DNA of 64,000 nucleotides from Bifidobacterium saimiriisciurei (GCF_010667655.1 NZ_WHZU01000015.1:21802-85801); one strand, 5' to 3'. Counted from the first letter of the stretch, positions 16,794 to 26,126 are shown. Notes: generated from the sequence alone by a model not told the origin. A program made the numbers and translations.

Positions 16794-19700
16794 ATGGGAA
16801 TCTGGAAGAAGGCCATAGGCCTCACGGTCGGAGCGGCGACGCTCGCGGCCGGCATGCTGGTGCCGATGACGGCATCGGCCGCGGAGACCAATCCGCTCAT
16901 CCACTATTCATTCGACAAGGCGCTTACCGGCAAGACCATCGCCAACGAAGGCAGCGCCACCGGTTCCGACGCCACGCTCAGCGGCGACGCCACGGTCGCC
17001 GACGGTCAGATCAGACTCACCGGATCGCAGACCATCGGCGTGCCGACCACGGCCCTCAAGGACCAGAAGGACGTCACCGTCTCCATCTGGCTGAAGAACA
17101 ACTACGGCAACGGCAACACGGCCGCCGCCTATATCGGCGCGGCCAAGACCGGCAACTATCCGAACAACGGCTACTTCCTGCTCAACCCCGCCAATCCGAG
17201 CGGCTACGTGAAGTCCGTCATGACCACGGCCACGGCGGCCGCGCCGTCCGGCAGCCCGTGGGGCACCGAAACCGGCCCCGGCGCCACGAACGCCGCCGCG
17301 TCCGGCACGAAGGCCACCTCCGATCTGGCGCTCTACACCACCGTCATCGACGGTACCAACGGCACGATGAGCTTCTATCTCAACGGCCGGCCGGTCGGCG
17401 ACGCCACCTACGCCATCCCCGAAGGCGGCCTGACGAACTACGGCGACCTCGTCGCCTACATCGGCAAGTCGGCGTACTCCGACCCGAACTCGAAGATCGA
17501 CGTCGACGACTACGCCGTCTACGGCGCGGCGCTGAGCGCCGACGCCGTGGCCGACCTCTACGGCGCGGAGGCGTTGGAGAAGGCCGTGTCGTCGATCGCG
17601 TCCTCCGTGCCGACGTCGGCCGACGCCGACTTCACGCTGCCGACGTCCGCCGCCGGCGCGACCATCACGTGGAAGTCCGACAACGCCGCCATCGCCGTCG
17701 ACAACGCGACCGGCAAGGCGGCCGTCGTCCGTCCGGCCGCCTCCGCCGGCGACGCGAAGGTCACGCTTACCGCCACGTTCACGCTCGGCGACGACACCAG
17801 GACGGTCACCTACGTCGTCACCGTGCCGAAGCAGCTGTCCGACGCCGACAAGGCGCAGAAGGACGCGGCCGCCATCGCCATCGAATCCTCCGACGACGTG
17901 CGCTCCAACATCTCCCTGCCCGTGACCGGCGAAAACGGTTCGAAGATCGCGTGGACGGTCGTCGCCGGCGGCGACAGCGCCGCGATCGGCGACGTGACCG
18001 ACGGCCGTTACGTGACCGTGAACGTCAAGCGTCCGGCCGCCGGAGCGAAGGCCGTAAGCGTGACGCTCAGGGCCTCCGTCACCAACGGTTCGGCCACCGA
18101 GACGAAGGACTTCACCGTCGAGATCCAGCCGATGCCGGCCTCCGAGGAGAAGGACGAGGCCTACGTGTGGGCGTTCTTCACCGGTGAGGGCGCGGGCGCC
18201 GAGAAGATCAGCCTCGCCGCCTCCAAGGGCAACGACGCGCTCGACTGGAACACGCTCAACGACGGCACGCCGCTGTTCACGTCCGAATACGGCGAGAAGG
18301 GCCTGCGCGACCCGTTCATCATCCGCTCCAAGGACGGCGACAGGTTCTACATGCTCGCCACCGATCTGAAGATCGACGGCCGCGCCGGCGGATTCGACTC
18401 CGGCCAGCGCAACGGCTCGAAGTACATCGAGGTGTGGAAGTCCGACGACCTGGTCAACTGGTCGAAGCAGAGCCATGTGAAGGTGAGCTCCGACTACGCC
18501 GGCAACACGTGGGCGCCCGAGGCCTACTACGACACGGCTATCGGCAAGTACGTCGTCTACTGGGCGTCGAACATGTACGACACGACCGACAACAGCCTGT
18601 CCGTCCGCACCCACGTCACCTACAACCAGATGATCTACGTGACGACCGATGACTTCGTCAGCTTCTCCGACCCGCAGGTGTGGGTGAACGTCAACCAGGG
18701 CAAGGGCAAGGGCATGATCGACGCGACCATCGCCGAGGAGAACGGCGTCTACTACCGCTTCTACAAGGACGAATCGCAGATGAAGATCCGCGAGGAGAAG
18801 TCCACGAACCTGCTCGCCGCGATCGGCACGGCCACGACGCCCGGCACGCTGCCGAAGCAGACCGGCCTCGCTGCATCCGCCCAGTGGACGCTCGTCAGGG
18901 ACCAGATCGGCAACGGTCAGAACAACCAGTACGGCGGCACGTTCTCCGGTGGTGAGGGCCCGTCGGTGTTCCCTGCCAACGACGGCGACGTGAACGGCAA
19001 CAAGTGGTATCTGTTCATCGACCAGCCGGGCTACCACGGCGGCCCGAACCACTACATCGGCTTCAAGGTCAACGATCTGGCCACCGGCGAGGTGACCTCT
19101 GTGAAGTACAAGAGTCTGCCGACCAACTCCGACGGCGGCAAGCCGCGTCACGGCACCGTCGTGCCGGTGACGCGCGCCCAGTACCAGAAGGTGCTCGAGG
19201 CGTATGCGAAGAACGTGGCCGTGAAGTCGGTCGACGCCATGGCCGTCTCGACCAAGGTCGGCGAGGACCCGACCGGCAGCCTGCCGGCCAAGGCCCACCT
19301 CACCCACGTCGACGGCTCCGAGGCCGATGTGGATGTCGTCTGGGAGAAGATCCCCGCCGACGACTACGCCAAGACCGGAACGTTCACCGTCAGGGGCGTG
19401 GCGCAGGACGACTCCCGCATGCCCGTCGAGGCCACCGTGACCGTGACCGGCACGAGCATCGCCGACGCCGACGTGACGCTCGAGAAGACCGAGTACACCG
19501 CCGACGGTTCGGAGAAGAAGCCGGCCGTCACCGTGAAGCTCGGCGACAAGACCCTCGTGGCCGGCGCCGACTACACGGTCGCCTACGCGAACAACGTGAA
19601 GCCCGGTTCCGACGCGACCGTGACCGTGACCGGCGTCGGCCTGTACGAAGGTACGAAGGCCGTGACGTTCACGATCAGGGAGGCAGCCGGCCAGACCGTC

Positions 19701-20117
19701 GACAAGGCCGGCCTGCGCAAGGCCTACGACAAGGTGAAGGACTATCGTGCCGCCGACTACAAGTCCGGTTGGGACGCGTTCGCCAAGGCCCGTGACGCGG
19801 CGGCCGGCGTGCTTGCCGACAAAGCGGCCTCGCAGGACGACGTCGACAACGCGCTCGCCGCGCTGAACACGGCCGCTGCCGGACTGGTCAGGGCCGATGG
19901 CGCCAAGCCGGCGCCGGGCCAGAACGGCAGCGGTTCCGACGCCGGTAGCGCCGGTTCGAATGGCTCCGGTTCGGACGGCTCGACCGGATCTCATGGTTCG
20001 CAGGCCGGTGGCGGGCAGCTGTCGAAGACGGGCGCTGCCGTCGGCGGCGTCGCGCTCGCCGTCGCGCTGCTGGCCACGGCCGGCGCGGCTGCTGCGCTGC
20101 GCCGACGTCGCGCGTAA
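16794..20117 (+). CDS. Wall-anchored GH43 glycosidase with LamG, Ig-like and FIVAR domains
   Basis: The protein has 1107 residues. The signal peptide is about 1-30 (ending ASA). A LamG-like domain (about 35-250) is followed by two Ig-like domains (about 255-445) and the GH43 propeller (about 450-800). The catalytic set is Asp506 in GLRDPFI, Asp643 in MIDATIA and Glu721 in GGEGPSV. Next come a Big_4-type domain (about 805-885), another Ig-like domain, and a FIVAR helical spacer (about 968-1027) starting at DKAGLRKAYDKVKDY. A Ser/Gly linker leads to LSKTG, a helix and RRRRA. It probably acts on arabinan or arabinogalactan side chains at the cell surface, together with the preceding gene 151 bp upstream. 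GAGGAGC precedes the ATG. Confidence 0.88.
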   Translation: MGIWKKAIGLTVGAATLAAGMLVPMTASAAETNPLIHYSFDKALTGKTIANEGSATGSDATLSGDATVADGQIRLTGSQTIGVPTTALKDQKDVTVSIWLKNNYGNGNTAAAYIGAAKTGNYPNNGYFLLNPANPSGYVKSVMTTATAAAPSGSPWGTETGPGATNAAASGTKATSDLALYTTVIDGTNGTMSFYLNGRPVGDATYAIPEGGLTNYGDLVAYIGKSAYSDPNSKIDVDDYAVYGAALSADAVADLYGAEALEKAVSSIASSVPTSADADFTLPTSAAGATITWKSDNAAIAVDNATGKAAVVRPAASAGDAKVTLTATFTLGDDTRTVTYVVTVPKQLSDADKAQKDAAAIAIESSDDVRSNISLPVTGENGSKIAWTVVAGGDSAAIGDVTDGRYVTVNVKRPAAGAKAVSVTLRASVTNGSATETKDFTVEIQPMPASEEKDEAYVWAFFTGEGAGAEKISLAASKGNDALDWNTLNDGTPLFTSEYGEKGLRDPFIIRSKDGDRFYMLATDLKIDGRAGGFDSGQRNGSKYIEVWKSDDLVNWSKQSHVKVSSDYAGNTWAPEAYYDTAIGKYVVYWASNMYDTTDNSLSVRTHVTYNQMIYVTTDDFVSFSDPQVWVNVNQGKGKGMIDATIAEENGVYYRFYKDESQMKIREEKSTNLLAAIGTATTPGTLPKQTGLAASAQWTLVRDQIGNGQNNQYGGTFSGGEGPSVFPANDGDVNGNKWYLFIDQPGYHGGPNHYIGFKVNDLATGEVTSVKYKSLPTNSDGGKPRHGTVVPVTRAQYQKVLEAYAKNVAVKSVDAMAVSTKVGEDPTGSLPAKAHLTHVDGSEADVDVVWEKIPADDYAKTGTFTVRGVAQDDSRMPVEATVTVTGTSIADADVTLEKTEYTADGSEKKPAVTVKLGDKTLVAGADYTVAYANNVKPGSDATVTVTGVGLYEGTKAVTFTIREAAGQTVDKAGLRKAYDKVKDYRAADYKSGWDAFAKARDAAAGVLADKAASQDDVDNALAALNTAAAGLVRADGAKPAPGQNGSGSDAGSAGSNGSGSDGSTGSHGSQAGGGQLSKTGAAVGGVALAVALLATAGAAAALRRRRA

Positions 20118-20219
20118 TCGTACCTGCGTTGCGTTGGCCGTACTCACGTCGCGTGTAGTTGCGCCGACGCCGTGTGTGGCCATACCTACGTAGATGCGAC
20201 TACGTAGATGCACGATCCG

Positions 20220-20260
20220 GTGCCGTCGGGACCTTCTTCATTCATAGGTCCCGACGGCAC
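20220..20260 (+). terminator. Hairpin terminator after the second GH43 gene
   Basis: GTGCCGTCGGGACC (20220-20233) pairs perfectly with GGTCCCGACGGCAC (20247-20260) over a 13-nt loop, followed by CGTCGTTTGT. It sits 102 bp after the stop codon. A small direct repeat TACGTAGATGC (about 20189 and 20201) lies between stop and stem. Confidence 0.75.
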
Positions 20261-20278
20261 CGTCGTTTGTGCACGCGA

Positions 20279-20314
20279 ATGGACGTTCGCATGGACGTTC
20301 GCATGGACGTTTAT
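20279..20314 (+). repeat. Three tandem 12-bp repeats (TGGACGTTCGCA)
   Basis: Two exact copies and one copy diverging at its end run from 20280 to about 20313. They lie between the terminator and palindrome array C in DNA without a gene. A longer GGTCGTGGTCGC duplication follows (about 20316 and 20340). Confidence 0.7.
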
Positions 20315-20442
20315 GGGTCGTGGTCGCGGGCTTGTTGATGGGTCGTGGTCGCAGTCCCGTCGGTGCCGCCGGCCGTTTGTGCACGAATGGGCACTTATCG
20401 GTCGCGACTGCGGGCTTGCCTGCGACGTCGGTTGTTTGCGCG

Positions 20443-20692
20443 CACGAATGGGCGTTTATCGGCGTATTCGTTGATTCGCGAATCAAGTCATTGTTCGCGA
20501 ATCGACTGGTACGCCTCCATATCGCGATTCGCGATGTGGATAAACATGCACGAACTGATTGATATGGATGTATTGCGTGATTCGTGCGCGATTATATCGT
20601 CGATGAATCGTCAGTAGTCCGCGTATTTCACGGTTCGCGTACGGGAGCGCCGTTCATAGATCGTCAGATACAGGCGTATCCGACGATCCATG
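20443..20692. repeat. Palindrome array C: five 38-bp units, 53-bp period
   Basis: Units are at 20443-20480, 20496-20533, 20549-20586, 20602-20639 and 20655-20692, all 38 bp with 15-bp spacers. This array shows compensatory arm changes. The unit at 20496 has CGCGAATC...GATTCGCG where others have CACGAATC...GATTCGTG. The unit at 20655 has CATAGATCGTC with the matching GACGATCCATG, where T-A and G-C replace C-G and A-T at positions 3/36 and 5/34. A related CACGAATGGGC sequence lies out of register at 20382. Confidence 0.88.
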
Positions 20693-20756
20693 GATGTGAT
20701 GGCCTCGCGTAAATGGGGTTGCATAACCAAATAATCCGGAAAATATTACGAAACGG

Positions 20757-20812
20757 CTTGTGAGAGCCTTAACATCTGCTATACTAAAAATGTACTTGTT
20801 AGCCCTCACAAG
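20757..20812 (+). promoter_or_regulatory. Orphan promoter with two LacI-type operators
   Basis: CTTGTGAGAGCCTTAACAT (20757-20775) overlaps a -35-like TTGTGA (20758-20763). A -10 box TATACT (20780-20785) follows at 16-bp spacing, and then comes a second dyad CTTGTTAGCCCTCACAAG (20795-20812). This is the best-formed member of the operator family found before the surface-enzyme genes. No convincing coding gene follows on this strand before the terminator at 21036. Confidence 0.75.
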
Positions 20813-21035
20813 ACGACGTTGACGCCGTTTCGTGAGTGTCGACAAATGCAAAGCAACACGTCTACCGAACGCCGACGGTGGCAGCGATGCCGACGTCGGG
20901 GCCTGATGCGATGTGCTGTATACAACCGAACAAATCAACCGACCAACGACAAATCGGAGAAGAGTGACCTTCTCCGCCAACCATCAAAGGAGCTGCGACA
21001 ACCTCTCTCTTTCATTTCCCCTTTAGAAACCCCTG
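20813..21035 (+). ncRNA. Candidate non-coding transcript or remnant leader between orphan promoter and terminator
   Basis: The stretch lies between a strong two-operator promoter and a terminator hairpin, so a transcript of about 280-300 nt is predicted. It contains AAAGGAGCTGCGAC at about 20986 without a following start codon. The only open frame (from 20847) has no ribosome-binding site, is Arg-rich at its start and reads straight through the terminator. It could be a small RNA of the arabinan regulon, or the leader left after deletion of a surface-enzyme gene. Confidence 0.35.
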
Positions 21036-21099
21036 CTGCGCGATCCGAGAACCGTTTTAAGCCTCTTTTCAGGTTCTCCGGTCGCGCAGTTTGGTTTTT
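21036..21099 (+). terminator. Hairpin terminator of the orphan transcript
   Basis: CTGCGCGATCCGAGAACC (21036-21053) pairs with GGTTCTCCGGTCGCGCAG (21072-21089) with two mismatches. The T-rich run TTTGGTTTTT follows at 21090-21099. The orientation fits transcription from the promoter at 20757. Confidence 0.7.
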
Positions 21100-21127
21100 G
21101 AGACGGTTGGGTCGCGTTGACTCCATT

Positions 21128-21165
21128 CGCGAATCGCGCGATATGGATATATCACTCGATTCACG
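21128..21165. repeat. Solitary 38-bp palindrome unit
   Basis: The unit starts CGCGAATCG and ends CGATTCACG with a GATATGGATATATC core. It is 38 bp long and followed by AACGAAAG, which matches the AACGG spacer start seen in the arrays. It lies 37 bp beyond the stop codon of the minus-strand RidA gene. Confidence 0.8.
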
Positions 21166-21202
21166 AACGAAAGAAGTCGCTTTTATGCCCCTACGACTTT
21201 CG

Positions 21203-21544
21203 TCATGAACGATGGGCCACGGCCTCAATCTCGATGACAGCGTCGGCGGCGAGCGCTCCGACCTCCATGGCGCTGCGGGATGGGTACGGCTCGCCGAAGA
21301 AATCGGCGTACACGGCGTTCATGGCGGGGAAATCCGAAAAATCGGTCATGAATACCGTGGTTTTCACGATAGCTTCTTTGTCCAGTCCGATGCTCCTCAC
21401 TGCAGCTTCGAGGTTACGCAGTGTCGCGCGGGTCTGTTCCTCGATGCCTTCCGGCATGACGCCCGTCTCCGGATCGATGGGTAGCTGTCCCGAAACGAAC
21501 ACCATATCGCCCGCTTCGCGAACAGCGGAATAAGGTCCGGCCAT
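21203..21544 (-). CDS. ridA: RidA/YjgF family enamine/imine deaminase
   Basis: The product is 113 residues from the best ribosome-binding site (AAGGAG, 5 bp before ATG 21544). The RidA core is visible: PYSAVREAGDMVFVSGQLPI at the N terminus, and PSRSAMEVGALA with the conserved substrate-binding Arg near the C terminus, followed by IEIEAVAHRS. An upstream ATG at 21574 would add ten residues and restore the usual length of about 123 but has no Shine-Dalgarno. RidA hydrolyses reactive 2-aminoacrylate released by PLP-dependent dehydratases, which fits its place in a D-serine ammonia-lyase operon on the same strand. Confidence 0.88.
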   Translation of the reverse strand: MAGPYSAVREAGDMVFVSGQLPIDPETGVMPEGIEEQTRATLRNLEAAVRSIGLDKEAIVKTTVFMTDFSDFPAMNAVYADFFGEPYPSRSAMEVGALAADAVIEIEAVAHRS

Positions 21545-21672
21545 GATTGCTCCTTGGTAAATGTGGTCTGCCATTGCGGTGCACGCCTGAGATTGTGCGT
21601 TGCAGTGCAATGGTTTGGATTTATGAATCGATTGAACTGAACTGAATTGAATTGACTCGATAGTTTGCCCGT

Positions 21673-22338
21673 TTACTCGGCCTGCGCCATGCGCAGATAC
21701 CGGTACGCGGTTGATTCGGAAACGCCCATCAGATTCGCGACATTGCTGACCGCGCCCTTGAACTGGAAATATCCGCGGGAATTCAGCGTTCTCATCGCCT
21801 TGAGACGATCGTCTACGCTGAATTTCGTTACGGGAATCCCGTTTTCCGCACTCATGGCATTGAACACCTGCATGGCCATATCCTCCACGGAAACGGCCAG
21901 ATTCTCCTCATACGTCTCCGAGGTCTCCTCGACGTTGGGGGTGGGGAGATAGGCATGCTCGATCTGCTCTATCGACCGCTTGAGCGTGAGGAAGGCCGTC
22001 TGATCGGTGTTGACGCAAATCGTTCCCACGATTCGGTCGTTGCGGCGGATGAAATAGGTGGAGGAGACCAGCGAATGCTCGCTATGACTGACGTGTCCGG
22101 GATATCCGGCGATGTAGTCCTTGTGTTGTGCCATACCGTCGTTCAATACCTTCAGCATCAGGTCCGTGGCCGGCGATCCGACTGATCGTCCGCTGACGTG
22201 CCCGTTGGCGATGGCGATTACCGATGATTCGGGATTCGTGACGTCATGGAGCACCACTTCCGTATTGGAACCCAGGGCCGCGCCGAGAAAATGCACCAAG
22301 GGTATGAAGGAACGCACGTATTCGCTGTCCTCGTTCAT
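21673..22338 (-). CDS. YheO/DauR-type transcriptional regulator (PAS-like plus HTH)
   Basis: The protein has 221 residues from ATG 22338, which has GGCAGGA 4 bp upstream. The frame is open to 22398 without a site. The N-terminal YheO-like PAS domain (about 1-120) includes FLGAALGSNTEVVLHDVTNP and FIRRNDRIVGTICVN. The C-terminal HTH_22 domain (about 165-221) has GAVSNVANLMGVSESTAYRY. Relatives such as DauR control D-amino-acid catabolism. Position downstream of dsdA in an apparent minus-strand operon suggests that it senses D-serine or a product and controls the promoter at 25435-25464. Confidence 0.85.
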   Translation of the reverse strand: MNEDSEYVRSFIPLVHFLGAALGSNTEVVLHDVTNPESSVIAIANGHVSGRSVGSPATDLMLKVLNDGMAQHKDYIAGYPGHVSHSEHSLVSSTYFIRRNDRIVGTICVNTDQTAFLTLKRSIEQIEHAYLPTPNVEETSETYEENLAVSVEDMAMQVFNAMSAENGIPVTKFSVDDRLKAMRTLNSRGYFQFKGAVSNVANLMGVSESTAYRYLRMAQAE

Positions 22339-22416
22339 GTTCCTGCCTTTCCACTCATCGTTGCGGCAGCGGCGACTATGTGTATGCCGTTCTGCCATTA
22401 TTTGCGTGATGGGGGG

Positions 22417-22458
22417 GCATCGGGAATGGAAAGGAGAGTGCCCCCCTCGTCCCGATGC
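22417..22458 (-). terminator. Weak hairpin between dsdA and the regulator gene
   Basis: GCATCGGGA (22417-22425) and TCCCGATGC (22450-22458) form a 9-bp stem, with further C/G runs in the loop. No T-run follows on the minus strand. It may only attenuate read-through from dsdA into the regulator gene. Confidence 0.35.
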
Positions 22459-22489
22459 CTCGGCTGCGTGGCCGGTCCGCCGGTGAATG

Positions 22490-23842
22490 CTACAGCAGGG
22501 CCGAGCCCTTGGCGATGTAGCTGGCCATCTCCTCGCGGGGAACCATCGAGCCGCCGGTCGCCCAGGCGATATGCGTGGCGTTGGCCATCTTCTCGTCGGT
22601 AAGCCCCATGCGCTCGCGGTATTCGGTGTTGTCCAGCACTCGCCACGGTCCGGCGAAACCGGCGGAGGAAGACGGTTCGATATCGAATCCGGAGGTGTGG
22701 TCCAGCATGGCGATCAGGCGGTAGAGCTCGTCATCGTCGATGGTGTAGAAGCCGTCGAGCAGATGTTCCATATGGCGGCCTACGAATCCGGAGGCGCGTC
22801 CCACGGCCAGGCCGTCGGCTGCGGTGAGGTTATCGATGCCGAAGTCTTGCACGCATACGTTGTTGTGCTCGCCGGTGTAGACGCCCAGATACATGCAGGG
22901 GGAGTGCGTTGGCTCGGCGAAAATGCAGTGAACATTGTCGCCGAACACGGTCTTCAGACCGAAGGCAACGCCGCCGGGGCCGCCGCCGACACCGCACGGC
23001 AGGTAGACGAACAGCGGATGATTCTCGTCCACGCGCACATCATACGTTTCCAGCTGACCGGCGAGTCGACGTGCGGCGACGGCGTATCCGAGGAACAGCG
23101 TGGAGGAGTTCTCATCGTCCACGAAGTAGGCAGTCGGGTCAGCCTCGGCTTCCTTGCGGCCCTGTGCCACGGCAACCGAGTAGTCGGACTCGTATTCGAA
23201 CACATGCACGCCATGCTCGCGCAGCTTGTCCTTCTTCCACTGACGGGCATCCGCCGACATGTGCACACTGGCGTCGAAACCGAGCGCCGCGCTCATGATG
23301 CCGATGGAAAGTCCCAGATTGCCGGTGGAGCCTACGGCAACCTTGTATCCGCTGAAGAATTCGCGCATCTCGGGTGTGGCCAACTTGCGGTAGTCGTCGT
23401 CATAGGTGAGTTTGCCGGCTTCGATGGCGAGATCCTCGGCGTGCTTCAGCACTTCGTAGATACCTCCACGGGCCTTGATTGAGCCACTGATCGGCAGGTT
23501 GGCATCGAGCTTGGTCCACAGCTGTCCCGGAAGCTCCTGGCCGTATCGCTTGGCGATGGCGTCGAGCATGTCCGGCACGGCGGCCAGTGGGGATTCCAGG
23601 ATGCCTTCCGTCACCTTGGTTTCGGGGAACAGTTCTACCAGCAGTGGCGCGAAACGCTTGAGTCGGTCGGCGGCATCGTCGACGTCCTTGACGGTGAGCC
23701 CGACTTCGGGCAGGGCCTCGGCCGTCGGCTTCACGCCAGGGTTGAACCAGGTGCTCGGTTTGAGGTCGATGAGCTCCTGCAGCTTGGGAAATTCCTCGAC
23801 CCACTGGGAGACTGGCTTGTTCAGCACGATGTTGTCGGTCAT
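22490..23842 (-). CDS. dsdA: D-serine ammonia-lyase (D-serine dehydratase)
   Basis: The 450-residue PLP fold-type II enzyme converts D-serine to pyruvate and ammonia. It has the N-terminal KPSTWFNPG stretch, the PLP lysine Lys123 in [10 protein letters not shown], the phosphate-binding [11 protein letters not shown] (about 170), [16 protein letters not shown], and the Gly/Pro-rich [15 protein letters not shown] (about 265-280), all typical of DsdA. AAAGGAG precedes ATG 23842; the longer open frame to 24013 overlaps the permease gene end and lacks a site. It is 137 bp downstream of the DsdX-like permease and upstream of the YheO-type regulator and RidA, forming a D-serine catabolic operon. Confidence 0.94.
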   Translation of the reverse strand: MTDNIVLNKPVSQWVEEFPKLQELIDLKPSTWFNPGVKPTAEALPEVGLTVKDVDDAADRLKRFAPLLVELFPETKVTEGILESPLAAVPDMLDAIAKRYGQELPGQLWTKLDANLPISGSIKARGGIYEVLKHAEDLAIEAGKLTYDDDYRKLATPEMREFFSGYKVAVGSTGNLGLSIGIMSAALGFDASVHMSADARQWKKDKLREHGVHVFEYESDYSVAVAQGRKEAEADPTAYFVDDENSSTLFLGYAVAARRLAGQLETYDVRVDENHPLFVYLPCGVGGGPGGVAFGLKTVFGDNVHCIFAEPTHSPCMYLGVYTGEHNNVCVQDFGIDNLTAADGLAVGRASGFVGRHMEHLLDGFYTIDDDELYRLIAMLDHTSGFDIEPSSSAGFAGPWRVLDNTEYRERMGLTDEKMANATHIAWATGGSMVPREEMASYIAKGSALL

Positions 23843-23979
23843 TTGCACTCCTTTGTATTGCTGGGTATTTTGTGTTTGTTTTATGGGTTGTTGCGTGGTT
23901 GTTGGAATGTAGTTGCCGGATTGTCTTATGTCGCTGTTTCGTCGGTTTGTCGGTTTACGGTTCCGCTCGCCGGTTCCGG

Positions 23980-25329
23980 TCAGAAGAACAGACTGACGAC
24001 CAGCGTGCCGCACAGCGCCACCACAGAGGTGATTGTGGTGCTGACGGTTAGGGTTTTCAGTGCCTGAGGTACGGTCATATGCAGGTATTCCTTGACCATC
24101 CAGAACAGCGAATCGGTGACGTGCGTGAATCCGATGGCGCCGGCGCCGATGGCGAGGGCCAGGATCTCCGGGCTTAGGCCGTCCGAGGTCTGCAGCATCG
24201 GCATGACGATGCCGGCCGCACTGATCATGGCGACGGTGGCCGAGCCGACGGAGAAGTGGAGGACGAGAGCGATGATGTAGGCGAGGATGATCGGGCTGAC
24301 GGGCAGGTGCGACAGCGCATCGGCGAGTGCCGGGGCCACGCCGGATTCGGTGAGCATCTGGTTGAACGCGCCGCCGGCGCCGATGATGAGCAAGATGCCG
24401 CCGATCGGCCCGAACGAGCCGTCGGTGAGCGAAGAGATTTGGGTAAGCTTCATACCGCGGCTCAGGCCGAGCGAGAAGTAGGCGAAGAAGACCGAGATCA
24501 GCAGGGCGGTGATTGGGTTGCCGATGATGTCGATGATCTTGTAGGCCATGGTGTCTGCGGCCAGGGTCTTTGTGCAGATGGTGCGGGCAATCATGATGAG
24601 CAGCGGCAGCAGCACGGTGAACAGGGTGATGCCGAAGCCCGGAAGATCCTTGGTTTCGGTGAGCGACGTGGCTTTCGCAGACGTCGAATCGTCGTCAAGA
24701 TCCTCGTCGGGACCAAGATTGTGCATGGCGAAGTGCGCGTAGAGCGGGCCGCCTACCAGCACGGAGGGAATCGCGATGCACAGGCCGAGCATGATGACGG
24801 TGCCGATGTCGGCGCCGAGCGTTCCTGCGATGGCAGTGGCTGCCGGGTGTGGCGGGAGGATGCAGTGCACTACCATCAGCGAGGTCGCCAGCGGGATGCC
24901 CACCTTGATGCGGGAGATTCCGGCTTCCTTCGCGACGACGAACACCAGCGGGACCAGGAGAACGAAACCGACCTCGACGAACACGGGGATGCCGCAGATC
25001 AGACCGAGTAACGCCATGACGAGCGTTGCGCGTTGCTTGCCAATGGCGTTGACCATCGTGGTGGCGAGACGTTCTGCGCCACCGGAGACTTCAAGCAACT
25101 TGCCGAGTACGGCGCCGAAGCCGATGATTAGCGTCAGGAAGCCGAGTGTGCCTCCGACGCCGTCTTCAATCATGTCTCCGACTTTGCTCAGGTCGATGCC
25201 GGTGGCGACAGCTACGAAGAACGCCGCCAGCAGCAGCGCCATCGAGGCGTGCATCTTGAATTTAATGATTAATAAGACGATGAGCGCGATCGATATGATC
25301 AGCACCGCGATAAGTGCTCCAGTTCCCAT
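23980..25329 (-). CDS. GntP-family permease, probable D-serine transporter (DsdX-like)
   Basis: The 449-residue integral membrane protein has about 12 helices and GntT/DsdX motifs: [14 protein letters not shown] (about 74-87), [17 protein letters not shown] (about 111-127), [15 protein letters not shown] (about 155-169) and [17 protein letters not shown] near the C terminus. It is clearly distinct from the GntP protein at 1850. Being first in an operon with D-serine ammonia-lyase favours D-serine import; gluconate transport is the main alternative. A near-consensus promoter lies about 105 bp upstream. Confidence 0.88.
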   Translation of the reverse strand: MGTGALIAVLIISIALIVLLIIKFKMHASMALLLAAFFVAVATGIDLSKVGDMIEDGVGGTLGFLTLIIGFGAVLGKLLEVSGGAERLATTMVNAIGKQRATLVMALLGLICGIPVFVEVGFVLLVPLVFVVAKEAGISRIKVGIPLATSLMVVHCILPPHPAATAIAGTLGADIGTVIMLGLCIAIPSVLVGGPLYAHFAMHNLGPDEDLDDDSTSAKATSLTETKDLPGFGITLFTVLLPLLIMIARTICTKTLAADTMAYKIIDIIGNPITALLISVFFAYFSLGLSRGMKLTQISSLTDGSFGPIGGILLIIGAGGAFNQMLTESGVAPALADALSHLPVSPIILAYIIALVLHFSVGSATVAMISAAGIVMPMLQTSDGLSPEILALAIGAGAIGFTHVTDSLFWMVKEYLHMTVPQALKTLTVSTTITSVVALCGTLVVSLFF

Positions 25330-25434
25330 TTCGACTCCCTTGTCGGCGTAGTGTGCTCGTTACGGCTTGGTGCGTCGGGTGTTTGCAGGTCGGTTCCTTT
25401 GCAGAAGTCATCTCGCAAACGTTATGACAATAAA

Positions 25435-25464
25435 ATTCTATCAGTGATAATAATTTTTTGTCAA
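25435..25464 (-). promoter_or_regulatory. Promoter and dyad for the D-serine operon
   Basis: On the minus strand TTGACA (25464-25459) and TAGAAT (25440-25435) are 18 bp apart in a very AT-rich stretch. The dyad TATCAGTGATA (25439-25449, perfect 5+1+5) overlaps the -10 end, within a wider AAAATT...AATTTT symmetry. It is a good operator candidate for the YheO-type regulator encoded in the operon. Confidence 0.7.
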
Positions 25465-25530
25465 GATAAGATTTTTTTCGTACTTTGCACAACGTCGTCT
25501 TGAATACCGGCTGGCCGTCACCTCCGCTTG

Positions 25531-26097
25531 CATGAATTGCAGGATATGGGCATGTCATTTATTTCGTGCTTTCGAATATTGCGCACGAATCGCCCGATGT
25601 GCTCATATTCGACGATTTGCATTTGCGTCGCCGTCGCGCGATTTACGAGAAAGACCGGCGTCTTCCAATTCTCGAACGAGAAAAGCGCGCGTGAATCGAC
25701 GGATGAAAGGATATCGTTGCATTCGTGTGTGGGGTATCCGCGGGTGAACGGCGGGCTGCATGCGTATCTGACGATTCGTGAACGAAGGATGAGCGCGCGA
25801 ATTGCGGAATAATACGCATCGTGTGATTCGTGAACGAAGGGAGGGAGCGTGATTTGCGAAATGCATTCATATCGGATGATTCGCGAACGAGGGATTGGCG
25901 GGCGAATTGTGAAATGCGTGTGTATCGATTGATTCGTGAATAAAAACGGCGTGCGGGAGTCGGCGGATATGGGGATGTCGGTCGATTCGTGAACGGGACG
26001 GCGGCGCGGGGATTGGATGATATGCGCGTATCGGATGATTCGTGAACGGGGGATTGGGGTGCGAATTGCAGAACATGTGCGTATCGGGTGATTCGTG
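25531..26097. repeat. Palindrome array E: eleven units, 53-bp period
   Basis: Units start at 25531, 25584, 25637, 25690, 25743, 25796 (37 bp, one base lost), 25848, 25901, 25954, 26007 and 26060. All others are 38 bp and spacers are 15 bp. From 25780 on, nearly all spacers begin AACGGG or AACGAA. The right arm GATTCGTG is strongly kept, while left arms decay toward the 3' end (for example CGGGGATTGG), so later units pair poorly. The array separates the D-serine operon from the second surface-enzyme block. It then grades into GAATCGGGTCGG repeats (26127-26200). Confidence 0.9.
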
Positions 26098-26126
26098 AAC
26101 GGGGTGCTCGGCGTATTCCGCGAGCA

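Noticed and set aside
20847..21208. Coding gene downstream of the orphan promoter
   Set aside because: No Shine-Dalgarno, reads through a terminator and a palindrome unit, and resembles no family I recognise.
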